A DNA stretch of 64,000 nt from an uncultured Pelagibacteraceae bacterium (GTDB taxonomy: Bacteria; Pseudomonadota; Alphaproteobacteria; Pelagibacterales; Pelagibacteraceae): NCBI GenBank assembly GCA_902566705.1, contig CACFJT010000001.1, positions 1 through 64,000 of the forward strand, in the 5' to 3' direction. The notes beneath the pieces are model-generated. The model was given only the letters and a program-made list of their open reading frames with translations, searched no databases and was not told where the DNA came from. The position numbers and the translations under genes are program-made. Below are positions 34,654 to 44,385 of this stretch, one piece after another (position 1 is the first letter of the stretch; each line of letters starts with the position of its first letter).

Positions 34654-35892
34654 ATGGAAAATTATATTTTACCAAAAAAACAGGCTATTATTGTTTTTTT
34701 TGTATTTGCATTTGGTTATTTTTTATCATGTTTGTTACGTGCAATTACCGCAACACTTTCACCAGTATTAACCTCAGAATTTAATTTATTAGCAGCTGAT
34801 TTAGGTTTATTAGCTGGAGGTTATTTTTTGGGTTTTGCTTGTATGCAAATACCGCTTGGATATTTGTTAGATAAATATGGACCAAAAAAAATTGTCTCTT
34901 CTTTTTTATTTATCGCATTAGTTGGAACAGGATCATTTGCTTTAGCTGAAAGCTTTTCGGGATTATTAGTTTCACGAATTCTAATTGGTGTAGGTGTAAG
35001 TGCTTGTTTGATGGCTCCGTTAACAGGTTACAGAATATGGTATGCAGAAAATCAACAACAAAGAGCAAACTCATGGATGTTAATGATTGCATCATTAGGT
35101 TTTTTGTCATCCACATTGCCTGTACAACTTTTATTACCTAGTTTCGGTTGGAGATGGATATTTGCTGGTATCGCTATCTTAATTTTAATTAGTATTTTTT
35201 TAATGTTAGTTTTCATCCCAAAATGGAATTTAACTAAAAATAAAGAGTTAGAAGAGCCAAGTAATACCGGAACTTTATCAGAAGTTTGGAAAAATCGATT
35301 TTTTATAAGTGTAATTCCAATGGGTTTATTTAATTATGGGGGCTTAATGGCTATACAAACTTTATGGGCAGGCCCATGGATGACTAGAGTTGCTGGCTAT
35401 ACACCACTTCAGAGCGCTACAGGATTATTTTGGATCAATGTAACTATGTTGGTATCCTTTTTTTTGTGGGGTTATTTTTTACCAAAAATTTCAGGAATAG
35501 GGTTTAGCGCTAAAAGAATACTTAAATTAGGTTTGCCAATTAGTTTTTCTGTAATGTTAGTGATAATTTTATTAGGTTCAAAAGCTGGAGCTTTTTACAT
35601 AACTTTATTTATTTTAAGTTCAATTTTTTTATCAGTTACACAGCCGGCTGTGGGCCTTTCTTTTTCAGGTTATTCTGCTGGTAAAGCACTAACTTCATTC
35701 AATTTATTAATATTTGCAGGGACATTCATAATGCAATGGCTAATGGGCTTAGTGATAGATATTGTTAAAGGGATGGGTCATGCAGAAGTATTTGCTTTTA
35801 AATCAGCTTTTTCAGTTTTCTTAATCTTAAGTATTATTTCTTATATATTTTTTTTAATATTAAATAGAAAAAAATATGAAAATAAAACGTAG
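34654..35892 (+). CDS. Major facilitator superfamily transporter
   Basis: The 412-residue, 12-span permease has the MFS motif between spans 2 and 3 (GYLLDKYGPKK) and the RILIGVGVSACLMAPLTGYRIWY segment in spans 4-5. The substrate is unknown. It follows the TRAP large permease by 3 bases and overlaps the hydrolase start by 17 bases, so it likely belongs to the same transcript. Confidence 0.85.
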   Translation: MENYILPKKQAIIVFFVFAFGYFLSCLLRAITATLSPVLTSEFNLLAADLGLLAGGYFLGFACMQIPLGYLLDKYGPKKIVSSFLFIALVGTGSFALAESFSGLLVSRILIGVGVSACLMAPLTGYRIWYAENQQQRANSWMLMIASLGFLSSTLPVQLLLPSFGWRWIFAGIAILILISIFLMLVFIPKWNLTKNKELEEPSNTGTLSEVWKNRFFISVIPMGLFNYGGLMAIQTLWAGPWMTRVAGYTPLQSATGLFWINVTMLVSFFLWGYFLPKISGIGFSAKRILKLGLPISFSVMLVIILLGSKAGAFYITLFILSSIFLSVTQPAVGLSFSGYSAGKALTSFNLLIFAGTFIMQWLMGLVIDIVKGMGHAEVFAFKSAFSVFLILSIISYIFFLILNRKKYENKT

Positions 35893-36694
35893 GAATTTTT
35901 TTTTGGAATTATTAATTGGTATTATTGCTATTTACTTAATCGTTTTAATTTTCTTATTCTTTTTTCAAAGAAATTTAATGTATCATCCTGATGAAAATAA
36001 TTATTCTGGAGATAATTTAGAAGTTAACATTGAAAAAGTTACTATCAAAACAACAGATAATATTAATCTTTTAGGCTGGTTTCATAATAAAAATTTAAAT
36101 AGTTATAAAACAATAGTTTATTTTCACGGAAATGCAGGGACACTTGAAAACAGAATCCATAAGTTAAATCATTTTAAAGACATGGATGTTAATTTTTTAA
36201 TTATTGCATGGAGAGGGTTCAGCGGCAATAAAGGAAAACCAAGTGAGGAGGGTCTTTATACAGATGGTGCTAGTGCAATAAACTGGCTTAAAGAAAAAGG
36301 TCTAAAAGAAGAAGATATAATTATTTATGGAGAGTCATTAGGAACTGGCATTGCGACCGAAATTACTCAGAATAAAAATTTTGCAGGATTAATCTTAGAA
36401 ACGCCCTTCACATCAATGATAGAAGCTGCGAAAAATTTTTATCCATATATTCCGGTTGGTTTGATTTTAAAAGATAAGTATGAAAATAATGAAAAAATTA
36501 AAAATATTAATATTCCAGTATTAGTAATGCATGGTGAGGCTGACCAAATAGTTCCATTTTGGATGGGTAAAAAAATTTTTAATTTAGCAAGTGAACCTAA
36601 ATATTCATATTTTACAAAATATGACGATCATATGATGGAATATGATGATAAACTTGTATTAGCCCTAAAATCGTTTGTTGATAGTTTAAATTAA
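35876..36694 (+). CDS. Membrane-anchored alpha/beta hydrolase (BEM46/FrsA-like)
   Basis: The 272-residue protein has one N-terminal membrane span (about residues 9-30) and a serine hydrolase domain. The oxyanion region is YFHGNAGT, the nucleophile S154 is in GESLGTG, and D223 (HGEADQIV) and H252 (DDHMMEY) complete the triad. The family includes bacterial YfhR/BEM46-like hydrolases of unknown substrate. The start overlaps the MFS gene by 17 bases. Confidence 0.8.
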   Translation: MKIKRRNFFLELLIGIIAIYLIVLIFLFFFQRNLMYHPDENNYSGDNLEVNIEKVTIKTTDNINLLGWFHNKNLNSYKTIVYFHGNAGTLENRIHKLNHFKDMDVNFLIIAWRGFSGNKGKPSEEGLYTDGASAINWLKEKGLKEEDIIIYGESLGTGIATEITQNKNFAGLILETPFTSMIEAAKNFYPYIPVGLILKDKYENNEKIKNINIPVLVMHGEADQIVPFWMGKKIFNLASEPKYSYFTKYDDHMMEYDDKLVLALKSFVDSLN

Positions 36695-36742
36695 GCCATA
36701 ATCCAAACAAAGATAATTCAAATTTTTTTTTTAGGTTAATCT

Positions 36743-37306
36743 ATGAAAAATTTTTTCTTATTTTTTATTGTTCTTTTTTCTTTAAATAATTTATCAAATG
36801 CCAAAGAAAATTTAGCATCTGTAGACAGCCTTTTTCATATTGATCAAATGAATTCGCACGATGAAAATTTTGCATTATATTTTAAAACCCGTGAAAAAGC
36901 TGTCATGGCTCGAGGAGAAAATTCAAATTATATTAATGATTTTCCAAAAGATCTTTATATTTATAACTACAAAACGAAAGAGTCCTTGCCATTAATTTCT
37001 TATGAATGGTTTCCCAAAACAGCAAAATATTTTTTGCAAGAGTATGATTTCCCAGTTTTTCCAGATGATTTTGCATATTATCTTTTAAAAGATAACAAAA
37101 CTCTGGTGATGATTAGTGCTGTAAAAAGTCTAAAAGCTAATTTTAAATTTGATATTGTTGAAAAAAAGTTAGAGCTTTATCCTGTAAATGGAAAATTTGA
37201 TTTTATTATTTCTTCGATAGCTAAAAATTGTGGACACTATGAATTTAAAGAACATTATAAATGTAGTTTTTATAAACCTCTAATTTCCAGTACCTTAATT
37301 AATTAA
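36743..37306 (+). CDS. Secreted protein of unknown function
   Basis: This 187-residue protein has an N-terminal signal peptide (KNFFLFFIVLFSLNNLSNA-K, cleavage near residue 20). The mature part is beta-rich with two cysteines near the C-terminus (NCGHYEFKEHYKC), which could form a disulfide in the periplasm. I recognise no family. It stands 48 bases after the hydrolase. Its last 8 bases overlap the convergent ftsY gene, so the two mRNAs are complementary at their 3' ends. Confidence 0.6.
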   Translation: MKNFFLFFIVLFSLNNLSNAKENLASVDSLFHIDQMNSHDENFALYFKTREKAVMARGENSNYINDFPKDLYIYNYKTKESLPLISYEWFPKTAKYFLQEYDFPVFPDDFAYYLLKDNKTLVMISAVKSLKANFKFDIVEKKLELYPVNGKFDFIISSIAKNCGHYEFKEHYKCSFYKPLISSTLIN

Positions 37307-38216
37307 TTTGAGTAAATGCTTCTGCAAATTTTTCAGCCTCAAAAATTTGTAAATCATCTTCTTTTTCACCTAATCCAAGTGCAATAATTGGTAGTTTATA
37401 TTTCTTAGCAACAGCTAGAAGAATACCTCCTTTTGCTGTGCCATCTAATTTTGTCATAATAAGACCAGTTATTGGAATAATTTTATTAAATTCTTCAACT
37501 TGATTAATAACATTTTGCCCTGAGGTTGCGTCCAAAACTAAAATAACATCATGTGGAGCATCTGGATCAATTTTTTTAGTAACATTTGCAATTTTTTTAT
37601 ATTCCTCCATCAAATTTTTTTTATTTTGTAATCTTCCAGCTGTATCAATTAAAACTTGGTCAAAATTATTGTTTAATGCTTCATCAATAGCTTTGTAAGC
37701 AACTGATGCAGGATCTGAACCTTGGGATGATTTTATAATTTGAACATCAACTTTGTTTGCCCAATTTTCTAGTTGCTCAATAGCTGCTGCTCTAAAAGTA
37801 TCTGATGCAGCTAACATTACTTTATTTCCATTACCCTTTAATATTTTGCTTATTTTTCCAATAGTAGTTGTCTTTCCAACACCATTAACACCTGAAATTA
37901 ATGTTGCATTTAATTTTTCTTTTTTTTTGAAGAATTCAATATTTTCTAAAGGTTTCATAATTGAAATAATATAATTTTTTAAAATATTATTTATTTCGTC
38001 AGTTAAATCTTTATTGGGATCAATTTTTGTTTTAGAAATTATTTCTCTTATTTCTGAAGCCGAAACAATACCAACATCGGATTGAATTAGGTAATCTTCA
38101 ATTTTGTCTAATGTTTTGTCATCAATCTCTTTTTTTACAACTATATCTCTTAAACCCGTTGTAAAAGCTGAGGCACTTTTTTTAAAACCTGATTTAAATT
38201 TTTCAAAAATTCCCAT
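37299..38216 (-). CDS. ftsY: Signal recognition particle receptor FtsY
   Basis: The 305-residue SRP GTPase has the NG domain with G1 GVNGVGKTT (about 113-121), DTAGR and the TKLDGTAKGG element. The acidic N-terminal A domain of enterobacterial FtsY is absent, giving the compact form common in alphaproteobacteria. It docks ribosome-bound SRP at the membrane. It overlaps dapF by one base upstream. Its partner ffh is 1 kb away on the opposite strand, so the SRP protein genes are clustered. Confidence 0.96.
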   Translation of the reverse strand: MGIFEKFKSGFKKSASAFTTGLRDIVVKKEIDDKTLDKIEDYLIQSDVGIVSASEIREIISKTKIDPNKDLTDEINNILKNYIISIMKPLENIEFFKKKEKLNATLISGVNGVGKTTTIGKISKILKGNGNKVMLAASDTFRAAAIEQLENWANKVDVQIIKSSQGSDPASVAYKAIDEALNNNFDQVLIDTAGRLQNKKNLMEEYKKIANVTKKIDPDAPHDVILVLDATSGQNVINQVEEFNKIIPITGLIMTKLDGTAKGGILLAVAKKYKLPIIALGLGEKEDDLQIFEAEKFAEAFTQIN

Positions 38217-39040
38217 TAAATTTTAAAATTTATCTCCTCGATATCTGAAACTGGTCCTTTCATATGAATACTATTGTTTTCATCAATTGAAATTGTCAAT
38301 CTACCTGTAGAAAATTCAATATTCACTTTATCATTTACCAGTCCATTTTGTTTTGCAGCAAAAGCTGTTGCACAAGCTGCTGTACCACATGCCTTAGTAA
38401 GTCCAGCTCCTCTTTCCCACACTCTAACTTTAATCAATTCTTTATTAACAACAGTTGCTAAAGTAACATTACATTTTTCTGGGAATAAAGAATGGTTTTC
38501 AATTTCTGGTCCAATTTTTTTAATTTCAAAATTTTCGTTATTATTAACAAAAAAAACTACATGTGGGTTTCCAACATTTACAGCAGTTCCACCAGAAAAT
38601 TCGTTATTATTTTTGTCAATAATTTTAATTCCTAAATTATTAGTATTTAATTCTTTAGACAACGGAATCTCATCCCATTTTGTTTTTGCAACACCTATTT
38701 CTGTAGAAACTATTTTTTCTCCAACAATATTAGATTTTAATTTGCCAGATAAAGTTGTTAGGACAATTTCTTTTTTGTTGTTTTCCTTGCCTAATAAATC
38801 AGCAATACATCGTGTACCATTTCCACATGCACCAGACATTCCTCCGTCTGAATTATAAAATTCTAGCGAAGCATCTGAAATATCATTTTTTTTAATCAAT
38901 ATTAGTTGGTCACAACCAATAAATTTTCTGTCACAAATCTTTATTATTTGCTCTTTCGTCAAATTTGTAATTGTTTGTCTATTATCTATGATGACAAAAT
39001 CATTACCTAAACCGTCCATTTTAAATGCTTTAATATCCAT
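38216..39040 (-). CDS. dapF: Diaminopimelate epimerase
   Basis: The enzyme converts LL- to meso-diaminopimelate for lysine and peptidoglycan synthesis. Both catalytic cysteines are visible: C72 in SGACGNGTRC and C218 in KACGTAAC. The 274-residue length is normal. The stop codon overlaps the ftsY start by one base. The gene is divergent from the ffh leader RNA, so its promoter lies in the 39041-39085 interval, which must also serve ffh. Confidence 0.96.
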   Translation of the reverse strand: MDIKAFKMDGLGNDFVIIDNRQTITNLTKEQIIKICDRKFIGCDQLILIKKNDISDASLEFYNSDGGMSGACGNGTRCIADLLGKENNKKEIVLTTLSGKLKSNIVGEKIVSTEIGVAKTKWDEIPLSKELNTNNLGIKIIDKNNNEFSGGTAVNVGNPHVVFFVNNNENFEIKKIGPEIENHSLFPEKCNVTLATVVNKELIKVRVWERGAGLTKACGTAACATAFAAKQNGLVNDKVNIEFSTGRLTISIDENNSIHMKGPVSDIEEINFKI

Positions 39041-39088
39041 ATATAGATATTTAACTTATTTATTGACTTTTTGAACCTCTATTATAGG

Positions 39089-39200
39089 TTGTTGCCGTTT
39101 CCGCAAAAACATTAACTTTGCGGTGTCTTTGGAAACAAAGAGATCGACACTAGTCAGCGAGAGTTCGCCCACTAGTGCGTTACTGCTATGCGTAATAAAT
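39089..39200 (+). ncRNA. Structured 5' leader RNA upstream of ffh (ffh motif)
   Basis: The leader folds into three local hairpins. H1 pairs CCGCAAA (39101-39107) with TTTGCGG (39117-39123). H2 pairs TCTTTG and CAAAGA (39126-39141) around a GAAA tetraloop. H3 (39145-39179) pairs CACTAGT with ACTAGTG and contains a nested GCGA-GAGT-TCGC hairpin. It is conspicuously GC-richer than its surroundings. A candidate cis-regulatory RNA preceding the SRP protein gene was described in Ca. Pelagibacter by comparative genomics, and I take this to be that element. A TTGACT at 39063 and TATTAT at 39080 lie just upstream, though their spacing is not standard. Confidence 0.75.
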
Positions 39201-40559
39201 ATGTTTGAAAATTTAACAAATAAATTTGAAGAAATTTTTTCTTCTCTGAAAAAGGCACCTTCGCTTGATGAAGCTCAAGTAGATGAAGGTTTAAGAGGTA
39301 TTAGGCAAGCCTTACTTGAAGCAGATGTCTCTTTGGATGTTGCAAAAGATTTTATTGAAAAAGTTAAGCCAAAAGCATTAGGCCAAGAGATAATAAGGTC
39401 TACCTCTCCTGGGGATATGGTTGTTAAAATTGTTTATGATGAGCTTGTAGATTTATTAGGTGCAACGAATAATGAGATAAACTTAAACGCAGTACCGCCT
39501 GTGCCAATGATGTTAGTTGGGTTACAAGGTTCTGGAAAAACAACAACAACAGCAAAATTAGCAAAATTTTTAGAAAATAATAAAAAGAAAAAAGTAATGA
39601 TGGTCAGTCTAGATATTTACAGACCAGCTGCACAAGAACAACTTAGATCTTTAGGAGAACAAAATAATATTTTAACTTTACCTATTATAGAAGGTCAGCA
39701 ACCTACTGATATTTGTAGAAGAGCAATAAGTGCTGCTAATTTAAATGGAGCTGAAATAATTTTATTTGATACTGCTGGTAGAACTCAAATCGATTTACAA
39801 ATGATGAGTGAGATTAAGCAAATTGAAGCTGTAATTAATCCAATAGAAACTTTCTTAGTTGCAGACTCTTTAACAGGTCAAGTTGCAGCCTCAGTGGCAA
39901 AAGAATTTAAAAATACAGTTAATTTATCTGGAATTATTTTAACTAGGGCTGACGGCGATGCAAGAGGCGGAGCCGCAGTGAGTATGAAATATGTTTCAAA
40001 TGTTCCAATTAAATTTTTAGGTATAGGAGAAAAAATAGATAATCTTGAAGTATTCCATCCAGATAGAATTGCAAACAGAATACTTGGAATGGGAGATATC
40101 GTATCTCTTGTAGAAAAAGCTGCACAAGATTTAGGTGAAGAGAATATTAAAAAAGCAGAGGAAAATTTAAAAAAAGGTCAATTCTCTATGGAAGATTATT
40201 TGTCTCAATTAAGACAAATGAAGAAAATGGGTGGTATTGAGGGAATTATGTCTTTTATGCCAGGAGTATCTAAAATTAAATCTCAAATGGACTCTGCAGG
40301 TATTGATGAAAGTATAATATCAAAAAATGAAGCTATTATTCTATCAATGACAAAAAAAGAAAGAGAGAATCCAAAAATAATAGATGGTTCTAGAAAAAAA
40401 AGAATTGCTAATGGCTCTGGCACAGATCCAGCCACTATCAATAAATTGCTTAAGCAGTTTAAAATGATGTCTGAAATGATGAAAAAGATGTCAAAAGGAA
40501 ATCTGAAAGGTATGTCAGATAAAGGTATACCGCCAGAGCTATTTAACCAATTAAAGTAA
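39201..40559 (+). CDS. ffh: Signal recognition particle protein Ffh
   Basis: The SRP54 GTPase of 452 residues binds signal peptides and SRP RNA. It has an N domain, the G domain ([10 protein letters not shown], then DTAGRTQID and [12 protein letters not shown]) and a methionine-rich M domain at the C-terminus ([10 protein letters not shown] preceded by [11 protein letters not shown]). I start at the ATG at 39201, giving MFENLTNKF as in homologues. The frame is also open back to a GTG at 39123, but that stretch is the structured leader RNA. Confidence 0.97.
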   Translation: MFENLTNKFEEIFSSLKKAPSLDEAQVDEGLRGIRQALLEADVSLDVAKDFIEKVKPKALGQEIIRSTSPGDMVVKIVYDELVDLLGATNNEINLNAVPPVPMMLVGLQGSGKTTTTAKLAKFLENNKKKKVMMVSLDIYRPAAQEQLRSLGEQNNILTLPIIEGQQPTDICRRAISAANLNGAEIILFDTAGRTQIDLQMMSEIKQIEAVINPIETFLVADSLTGQVAASVAKEFKNTVNLSGIILTRADGDARGGAAVSMKYVSNVPIKFLGIGEKIDNLEVFHPDRIANRILGMGDIVSLVEKAAQDLGEENIKKAEENLKKGQFSMEDYLSQLRQMKKMGGIEGIMSFMPGVSKIKSQMDSAGIDESIISKNEAIILSMTKKERENPKIIDGSRKKRIANGSGTDPATINKLLKQFKMMSEMMKKMSKGNLKGMSDKGIPPELFNQLK

Positions 40560-40573
40560 AAAAAGGAGAACAA

Positions 40574-41071
40574 ATGTTAAAATTAAGATTATCAAGAGGT
40601 GGAACAAAAAAACGTCCTGTTTATAAGGTTGTTGTTGCCGACAGTCGTTTTGCAAGAGATGGAAGATTTATAGAGAAGGTTGGTTTCTTTAACCCTTTAT
40701 TACCAAAAGAGAAAAAAGAAAGAGTGGGCCTAGAAGCTGAGAGAATAAAATATTGGCTTGGTCAAGGCGCTAAACCAACAACTAGAGTAGCAAGAATTTT
40801 AGGTGAGAACGAATTAATGCCTATGCCTGCTAATGGAAATAATCCAATTAAAGCAGTACCAAAAAAAGAGAGAAATAAAAAAGAAGAGGATAATAAAGAA
40901 GCTCCTAAAGCAGACGCAGCTACTAAGGAAGAAGCTCCAAAAGCAGACGCAGCTCCTAAGGAAGAAGCTCCAAAAGCAGAAGCAGCTCCAGCAGCAGAAG
41001 CTCCTAAGGAAGAAGCTCCAAAAGCAGACGCAGCTCCTAAGGAAGAAGCTCCAGCAGAGGAAAAAAAATAA
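40574..41071 (+). CDS. rpsP: 30S ribosomal protein S16 with repetitive C-terminal tail
   Basis: The first 80-90 residues are a normal S16 ([30 protein letters not shown] region, then EKVGFFNPL and [13 protein letters not shown]). The remaining 70-odd residues are a low-complexity Ala/Lys/Glu/Pro tail built from an 11-residue unit like [11 protein letters not shown]. The Shine-Dalgarno AAAGGAG is strong. rpsP is usually followed by rimM, but here trmD follows directly after 14 bases. Confidence 0.96.
   Translation: MLKLRLSRGGTKKRPVYKVVVADSRFARDGRFIEKVGFFNPLLPKEKKERVGLEAERIKYWLGQGAKPTTRVARILGENELMPMPANGNNPIKAVPKKERNKKEEDNKEAPKADAATKEEAPKADAAPKEEAPKAEAAPAAEAPKEEAPKADAAPKEEAPAEEKK
40898..41068 (+). 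repeat. Coding tandem repeat in the S16 tail
   Basis: A roughly 33-bp unit encoding [11 protein letters not shown] recurs several times with variation, partly interrupted by APAAEAP. A 26-base block at 40961-40986 is identical to 42227-42252 in the rplS tail, so the two tails share a recent origin or exchange sequence. Confidence 0.85.
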
Positions 41072-41085
41072 TTTAAAGATTATTT

Positions 41086-41772
41086 ATGTGGCAAGCTCAA
41101 GTGTTTACACTTTATCCAGAGGTTTTTCCCGGTCCTTTATCTAAAGGACTCTATGGAAAAGCTTTATCAAATAATTTATGGAAACTTAAAGTTGTAAATA
41201 TAAGAGATGCAGCTGATGACAAACATAAAACAGTAGATGACACACCTTATGGGGGTGGTTCAGGGATGTTGTTAAAAGCAGATGTTCTTGCAAAGTCTTT
41301 AGATGAAAACAAAAATGAGAGTGAGAGAATTTTATACTTATCGCCAAAAGGAAAAAAATTTGATCAAAATTTAGCAAAAGAGCTAGCTAGTGAAAAATCT
41401 CTGTCTTTAATTTGTGGTCATTTTGAAGGTGTGGATGAAAGAATACTTTCAACAAGAAATATTGAGGAAATTAGTATTGGAGATTATGTTTTGTCAGGCG
41501 GGGAGTCAGCTGCGTATGTAGTTATAGATAGTATTTTAAGATTGCTGCCAGGTGTATTAGGAAATGAAAACTCTAAATTAGATGAAACCTTTGAAAATGG
41601 TCTTCTAGAGTATCCTCAGTATACAAAACCTCAAATTTGGGAGGAAAAAGCTGTGCCAGACGTGCTATTATCAGGTGATCATAATAAAATTAAACACTGG
41701 CGTTTATCTCAATCTGAGGCTATAACACGCGACCGAAGACCAGATTTATGGGAAAAATATAAGAAGAATTAA
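41086..41772 (+). CDS. trmD: tRNA (guanine37-N1)-methyltransferase
   Basis: The 228-residue SAM-dependent enzyme methylates G37 of tRNAs that read CNN codons and prevents frameshifting. The trefoil-knot cofactor region is clear: [31 protein letters not shown] and [11 protein letters not shown]. It lies in the conserved rpsP-trmD-rplS cluster, 14 bases after rpsP. The start at ATG 41086 gives the expected [12 protein letters not shown]. Confidence 0.97.
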   Translation: MWQAQVFTLYPEVFPGPLSKGLYGKALSNNLWKLKVVNIRDAADDKHKTVDDTPYGGGSGMLLKADVLAKSLDENKNESERILYLSPKGKKFDQNLAKELASEKSLSLICGHFEGVDERILSTRNIEEISIGDYVLSGGESAAYVVIDSILRLLPGVLGNENSKLDETFENGLLEYPQYTKPQIWEEKAVPDVLLSGDHNKIKHWRLSQSEAITRDRRPDLWEKYKKN

Positions 41773-41788
41773 CTTGATAAATATTAAC

Positions 41789-42364
41789 ATGAAAACAATT
41801 GAAGAAATAAATCAGCATAACGTTAACAAAATTCTTTCAGAGAAAAAAATTCCAGAATTTTATCCTGGAGACGTTGTTAAAGTTGGTGTGAGAATTACCG
41901 AAGGTAAAAAAGAAAGAATTCAATATTTTGAGGGAGTGTGTATTGCTAAAAAAAGCAGAGACTTAAACTCATCTTTTACGGTTAGAAAGATTTCATTTGG
42001 AGAGGGTGTTGAGAGAACTTTTCCTTTATTTGGAACTTTAATTGACTCAATTAAGGTTATTAGATCAGGTAAAGTAAGAAGAGCAAAACTTTATTATTTA
42101 AGAGACAGAACTGGTAAATCAGCAAGGATTGCAGAAAAAATTAGAAAAAAAATTGGTATTGATATCGAGGCAAAACCAGAGACAGTTACTGAAGAAAATG
42201 TAGCTCCTGTAGTAGAAGCAACAAAAGAAGAAGCTCCAAAAGCAGAAGCAGCACCAGTAGCAGAGGCTCCTAAAGCAGAAGCAGCACCTAAAGAAGAGGC
42301 GGCTCCAGCAGCAGAGGCTCCTAAAGAAGAACAAAAATCAGAAAGCTCTACAGAAAAAAAATAA
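41789..42364 (+). CDS. rplS: 50S ribosomal protein L19 with repetitive C-terminal tail
   Basis: This is L19 (191 residues from the ATG at 41789; an in-frame TTG at 41774 is less likely). The core spans about 115 residues with [43 protein letters not shown] and [13 protein letters not shown]. After that comes an Ala/Glu/Lys/Pro tail of about 65 residues like that on S16. L19 sits at the 30S-50S interface. Last gene of the rpsP-trmD-rplS group; leuC follows 11 bases later. Confidence 0.96.
   Translation: MKTIEEINQHNVNKILSEKKIPEFYPGDVVKVGVRITEGKKERIQYFEGVCIAKKSRDLNSSFTVRKISFGEGVERTFPLFGTLIDSIKVIRSGKVRRAKLYYLRDRTGKSARIAEKIRKKIGIDIEAKPETVTEENVAPVVEATKEEAPKAEAAPVAEAPKAEAAPKEEAAPAAEAPKEEQKSESSTEKK
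42201..42340 (+). repeat. Coding repeat in the L19 tail
   Basis: Imperfect repeats encode [10 protein letters not shown]-like units. A 26-base block (42227-42252) is identical to part of the rpsP tail at 40961-40986. The similarity at DNA level argues for shared ancestry rather than independent low complexity. Confidence 0.8.
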
Positions 42365-42375
42365 TTTTTTTTTCA

Positions 42376-43779
42376 ATGTCTACAACATTATACGATAAAA
42401 TTTGGAACGATCATCTAGTTGACCAACAAGATGATGGCACATCTTTACTTTTTGTAGATAGACATTTAATTCATGAGGTGACAAGCCCCCAAGCTTTTGA
42501 AGGATTAAGAAATTCTAACAGAAAAGTTAGACATCCAAATTTAACTTTAGCAGTTGCAGATCATAATGTTCCAACAACTGACAGATCAAAAGGTATTTCA
42601 GATGAAGAGTCAAAAATTCAAGTAGATACTTTAGAGGCAAATTGTAAAGAATTCGGTGTTCAGTTATTTGGTATGGATGATAAGAGGCAAGGTATCGTTC
42701 ATATTATTGGACCTGAACAAGGTTTTACTCAACCAGGTACAGTTATTGTTTGTGGAGATAGTCATACCGCAACGCATGGAGCATTTGGTGCTTTAGCATT
42801 TGGAATAGGAACTTCAGAAGTTGAACATGTTTTAGCAACCCAAACACTAGTTCAGAAGAAAGCTAAAAATTTTAGAATTAATGTTAACGGTGAACTTCCT
42901 TTAGGAGTTACTTCTAAAGATGTAATACTTCAAATAATTGGAAAAATAGGTACAGCAGGTGGAACAGGATCTGTTGTAGAATATGCTGGAGATTTAATAA
43001 GATCTTTAAGTGTTGAACAAAGAATGACTATTTGCAATATGACAATTGAAGGTGGTGCAAGAGCAGGATTAATTGCACCAGATGAAAAAATTTTTGAATA
43101 TTTAAAAGGAAAACCAATGTCACCAAAAAGTGAAAATTGGGATAAAGCTTTGAACTATTGGGAAACTTTAAAAACAGACTCTGATGCTAGTTTTGATAAA
43201 GAAATTAGCCTTAATGCAAATGAAATTTTACCTATGATTACATGGGGTACGTCACCGCAAGATGTAATAACAATTGATGGAAAAGTTCCAAATCCAAATA
43301 ATGAGACTGATGAAGATAAAAAAAATTCAATTGAGAGAGCCTTAAAGTATATGGGTTTAAAACCTGACATGGCAGCCACAGATATAAAAATAGATAAAGT
43401 ATTTATTGGTAGTTGTACTAATGGCAGAATAGAAGATTTGAGAGAAGCAGCAAAAATCGTAAAAGATAAAAAAGTATCGTCGCATGTTAATGCTATAGTA
43501 GTTCCAGGCTCAGGCTTAGTTAAAGAACAAGCAGAGCAAGAAGGACTAGATAAAATTTTTGTTAGGTCAGGGTTTGAATGGAGAGAACCAGGTTGCTCTA
43601 TGTGTTTAGCGATGAATGCCGATAAATTAAAACCAGAAGAAAGATGCGCCTCTACATCAAATAGAAATTTTGAGGGAAGACAAGGACGAGGTGGCAGAAC
43701 TCATCTAGTTAGTCCAGGAATGGCTGCAGCGGCTGCAATTTCAGGTAATTTAGATGATGTCAGAAAGTATCAAAATTAA
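42376..43779 (+). CDS. leuC: 3-isopropylmalate dehydratase large subunit
   Basis: This is the aconitase-family large subunit (467 residues) that isomerises 2- to 3-isopropylmalate in leucine synthesis. The [4Fe-4S] cysteines are in GSCTNGR and [24 protein letters not shown] is the substrate/Fe region. It abuts leuD with no gap and forms the leuCDB operon. leuA is not in the window. Confidence 0.97.
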   Translation: MSTTLYDKIWNDHLVDQQDDGTSLLFVDRHLIHEVTSPQAFEGLRNSNRKVRHPNLTLAVADHNVPTTDRSKGISDEESKIQVDTLEANCKEFGVQLFGMDDKRQGIVHIIGPEQGFTQPGTVIVCGDSHTATHGAFGALAFGIGTSEVEHVLATQTLVQKKAKNFRINVNGELPLGVTSKDVILQIIGKIGTAGGTGSVVEYAGDLIRSLSVEQRMTICNMTIEGGARAGLIAPDEKIFEYLKGKPMSPKSENWDKALNYWETLKTDSDASFDKEISLNANEILPMITWGTSPQDVITIDGKVPNPNNETDEDKKNSIERALKYMGLKPDMAATDIKIDKVFIGSCTNGRIEDLREAAKIVKDKKVSSHVNAIVVPGSGLVKEQAEQEGLDKIFVRSGFEWREPGCSMCLAMNADKLKPEERCASTSNRNFEGRQGRGGRTHLVSPGMAAAAAISGNLDDVRKYQN

Positions 43780-44385
43780 ATGCAAAAATTTAATAAATTA
43801 AAAAGTATCCCAGCTTATTTACCAATTGTAAATATTGATACAGATATGATAATTCCAAAGCAGTTTTTAAAAACTATCAAAAGAACTGGTCTAGGAAAAA
43901 ATTTATTTTTTGAAATGAGATATGATGATCAAGGTAAAGAAATAAATGATTTTGTGTTAAACAAAGATCCATTTAATCAATCTAAAATTTTAATTGCTGG
44001 AAAAAACTTTGGATGTGGTTCATCAAGAGAACATGCTCCTTGGGCACTATTAGATTTTGGTATTACTTGTGTAATAAGCTCAAGTTATGCAGATATTTTT
44101 TTTAGTAATTGTTTTAAAAATGGAATTTTGCCTATAATCCTTGAAGAAGAAAAAATAAAAGAGCTATCTGAATACGCAAATAGACAAGAAGAAATTTCTA
44201 TTGATTTGCAAGAGGAAAAAATAGTTTATGGAAATAATGAGCTAAAATTTGAAGTTGATCCATTTAAGAAAAAATGTTTGTTAGAAGGGCTTGATGATAT
44301 CGCTTTATCACTAAAAAAATCAGAAAAAATAGAAAAGTTTGAAACAAATTTAAAAAACAAAAAGCCTTGGGTATTTAATGATTAA
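43780..44385 (+). CDS. leuD: 3-isopropylmalate dehydratase small subunit
   Basis: The 201-residue swivel-domain subunit pairs with LeuC. The substrate-recognition motif [13 protein letters not shown] (about residues 71-83) and the N-terminal [13 protein letters not shown] are diagnostic. It follows leuC directly and overlaps leuB by 8 bases, indicating translational coupling. Confidence 0.97.
   Translation: MQKFNKLKSIPAYLPIVNIDTDMIIPKQFLKTIKRTGLGKNLFFEMRYDDQGKEINDFVLNKDPFNQSKILIAGKNFGCGSSREHAPWALLDFGITCVISSSYADIFFSNCFKNGILPIILEEEKIKELSEYANRQEEISIDLQEEKIVYGNNELKFEVDPFKKKCLLEGLDDIALSLKKSEKIEKFETNLKNKKPWVFND

Noticed and set aside
39123-39200. N-terminal 26-residue extension of Ffh from a GTG start
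   Set aside because: The region is a GC-richer, hairpin-forming leader RNA, and homologous Ffh proteins begin at MFENLT-like sequence, matching the ATG at 39201.
39089-39200. Possible 4.5S/SRP RNA gene (ffs)
   Set aside because: The conserved SRP helix 8 sequence with its GGAA-type tetraloop and asymmetric loops is not visible; position and hairpins fit a cis leader of ffh instead.
40893-41068. CRISPR-like or intergenic tandem repeat
   Set aside because: The repeats are in frame, encode a protein tail with a period of whole codons and have no spacer structure.
40833-41144. Lys/Gln/Leu-rich reading frame overlapping rpsP and trmD
   Set aside because: It is the out-of-frame reading of the rpsP tail repeat; composition is a by-product of the repeat, with no start signal.
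41774-41788. TTG start of L19
   Set aside because: The ATG at 41789 gives MKTIEEIN, a usual L19 beginning; the extra five residues have no support.
42119-42334. Cys/Phe-rich minus-strand reading frame in rplS
   Set aside because: It is the antisense reading of the L19 repeat tail, of unnatural composition.
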